Part shown: piece after piece, positions 50,064 through 50,406 of the stretch | Layout: each line of letters opens with the position of its first letter | How positions within the stretch are numbered: the stretch's first letter is position 1 | Program-made: the position numbers and the translations under genes | DNA from: JALORV01 sp035498175 | GTDB taxonomy: Bacteria > Pseudomonadota > Gammaproteobacteria > Burkholderiales > Burkholderiaceae_F | Length of the DNA: 50,406 bases | Reading direction: 5' to 3' | Assembly (NCBI GenBank): GCA_035498175.1 | Contig: DATKAJ010000036.1 | Span: 1 to 50,406, forward strand | Notes under the pieces: generated by a model | Database searches by the model: none | What the model was told of the DNA's origin: nothing | What the model saw: only the letters and a program-made list of their open reading frames with translations

Positions 50064-50406
50064 ATGCGTCCACGGTACGGCCTTGCAAAGATCGCTCTGA
50101 GCGGCCTGCTCTGTGTGTTGACGGGTTCCGCGGCCCACGCGGTCGAGGTGACGGTCACCAACCTTGTCAGCGACAACCCGGCGCTTTCGCCGCAGCTCGT
50201 CGATCCCTCGCTGGTGAATCCATGGGGTGTCTCCTATTCGCCCACGAGCCCGTTCTGGGTATCGAACAACGGCAGCAGCACGGCGACGCTCTACAACGTG
50301 AATCCGGTCACACAGGCCACGACGAAGGTCGGCTTGACCGTGACCATCCCGGGCGACGGCAGCGTCACGGGGCAGGTGTTCAACGGCGGCAGCGAGTTCA
50401 ACGGTG
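50064..50406 (+). CDS. Secreted TIGR03118 family protein (3' end outside window)
   Basis: The visible 114 codons begin with a signal peptide (IALSGLLCVLTGSAAHAVEV, cleavage near 26). They continue VTVTNLVSDNPALSPQLVDPSLVNPWGVSYSPTSPFWVSNNGSSTATLYN, cores NLVSD-x-P and D-x-x-L-V-N-P-W-G-x-x, the start of TIGR03118 proteins. The family is a predicted beta-propeller and often ends in a PEP-CTERM sorting signal in betaproteobacteria, which would lie beyond the window. An excellent GGAGG is five bases before ATG 50064. Its role is unknown; relatives are thought to be extracellular. Confidence 0.9.
   Translation, partial: MRPRYGLAKIALSGLLCVLTGSAAHAVEVTVTNLVSDNPALSPQLVDPSLVNPWGVSYSPTSPFWVSNNGSSTATLYNVNPVTQATTKVGLTVTIPGDGSVTGQVFNGGSEFNG

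Noticed and set aside
1..50406. CRISPR arrays, insertion sequences, prophage genes, rRNA or tRNA genes
   Set aside because: No regularly spaced repeats, transposase or integrase motifs, or tRNA/rRNA-like segments were noticed when reading the window; a tRNA or covariance-model scan was not possible.

Overview
The window is GC-rich DNA (heavy G/C at third codon positions) densely packed with bacterial genes. It looks like a betaproteobacterium of the Burkholderiales. The signs are a Bug/TctC-type periplasmic binding protein, HcnABC-type flavin/iron-sulfur dehydrogenase subunits, a fused dual-ATPase peptide transporter, a DUF3141 gene next to pta, ackA and fabI, and a TIGR03118 protein. No rRNA, tRNA, CRISPR array, phage gene or transposase was seen. 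The genus cannot be named from the sequence.

Region 1 (1-19.6 kb) is a catabolic island for amines, amino acids or opine-like compounds. A leftward set encodes a PuuC-like aldehyde dehydrogenase, a HAD hydrolase, a PuuB-like FAD amine oxidase and a complete Dpp/Opp-type ABC importer (binding protein, two permeases, fused ATPase cut by the left edge). A rightward pair encodes a tandem GNAT protein and a GhrA-like reductase. A berberine-bridge-type FAD oxidase follows on the minus strand. Then come a class III aminotransferase, an Lrp/AsnC regulator and three overlapping HcnABC-like subunits, all rightward. A leftward cupin / M20 amidohydrolase / HAD trio closes the island. Together they suggest import of an amine- or peptide-bearing compound, hydrolysis of an amide, oxidative deamination or transamination, and aldehyde oxidation. 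The substrate is not identifiable.

Region 2 (19.9-34.9 kb) is mixed: a secreted CAP protein, a large unrecognised protein with a GNAT-like centre, a BMP-type lipoprotein, a DASS anion transporter, small envelope proteins, a decayed AI-2E transporter, DctA with an orphan amino-acid binding protein, and an FTR1 iron permease with a cupredoxin-like partner behind a near-consensus promoter overlapped by a Fur-box-like repeat. It ends with a hydrolase, an ABM-type protein, a GFA protein and a LysE exporter.

Region 3 (34.9-41.0 kb) holds the most interesting unit, a leftward operon pta-ackA-fabI-DUF3141. The DUF3141 protein carries a PHA-synthase-like Cys/Asp/His triad and a basic, Ala/Lys/Arg-rich tail like that of PhaF-type granule proteins. 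Just downstream of the operon's predicted -10 box is an exact match to the TG-N-TGC-N3-GCAA motif recalled for the PHB regulator PhbF/PhaR, with a second near copy beside it. This suggests an acyl-phosphate/acyl-CoA/enoyl-reductase unit under control of the polyhydroxybutyrate regulator.

Region 4 (41.0-50.4 kb) holds gene remnants (an efflux adaptor fragment; a DUF1328 gene with an amber codon in place of its usual Trp), MAPEG, Bug/TctC plus an Asp/Glu racemase, a lipoprotein, a GNAT protein, a DUF4139 protein, a large FtsX-type permease without its ATPase, and the start of a secreted TIGR03118 protein.
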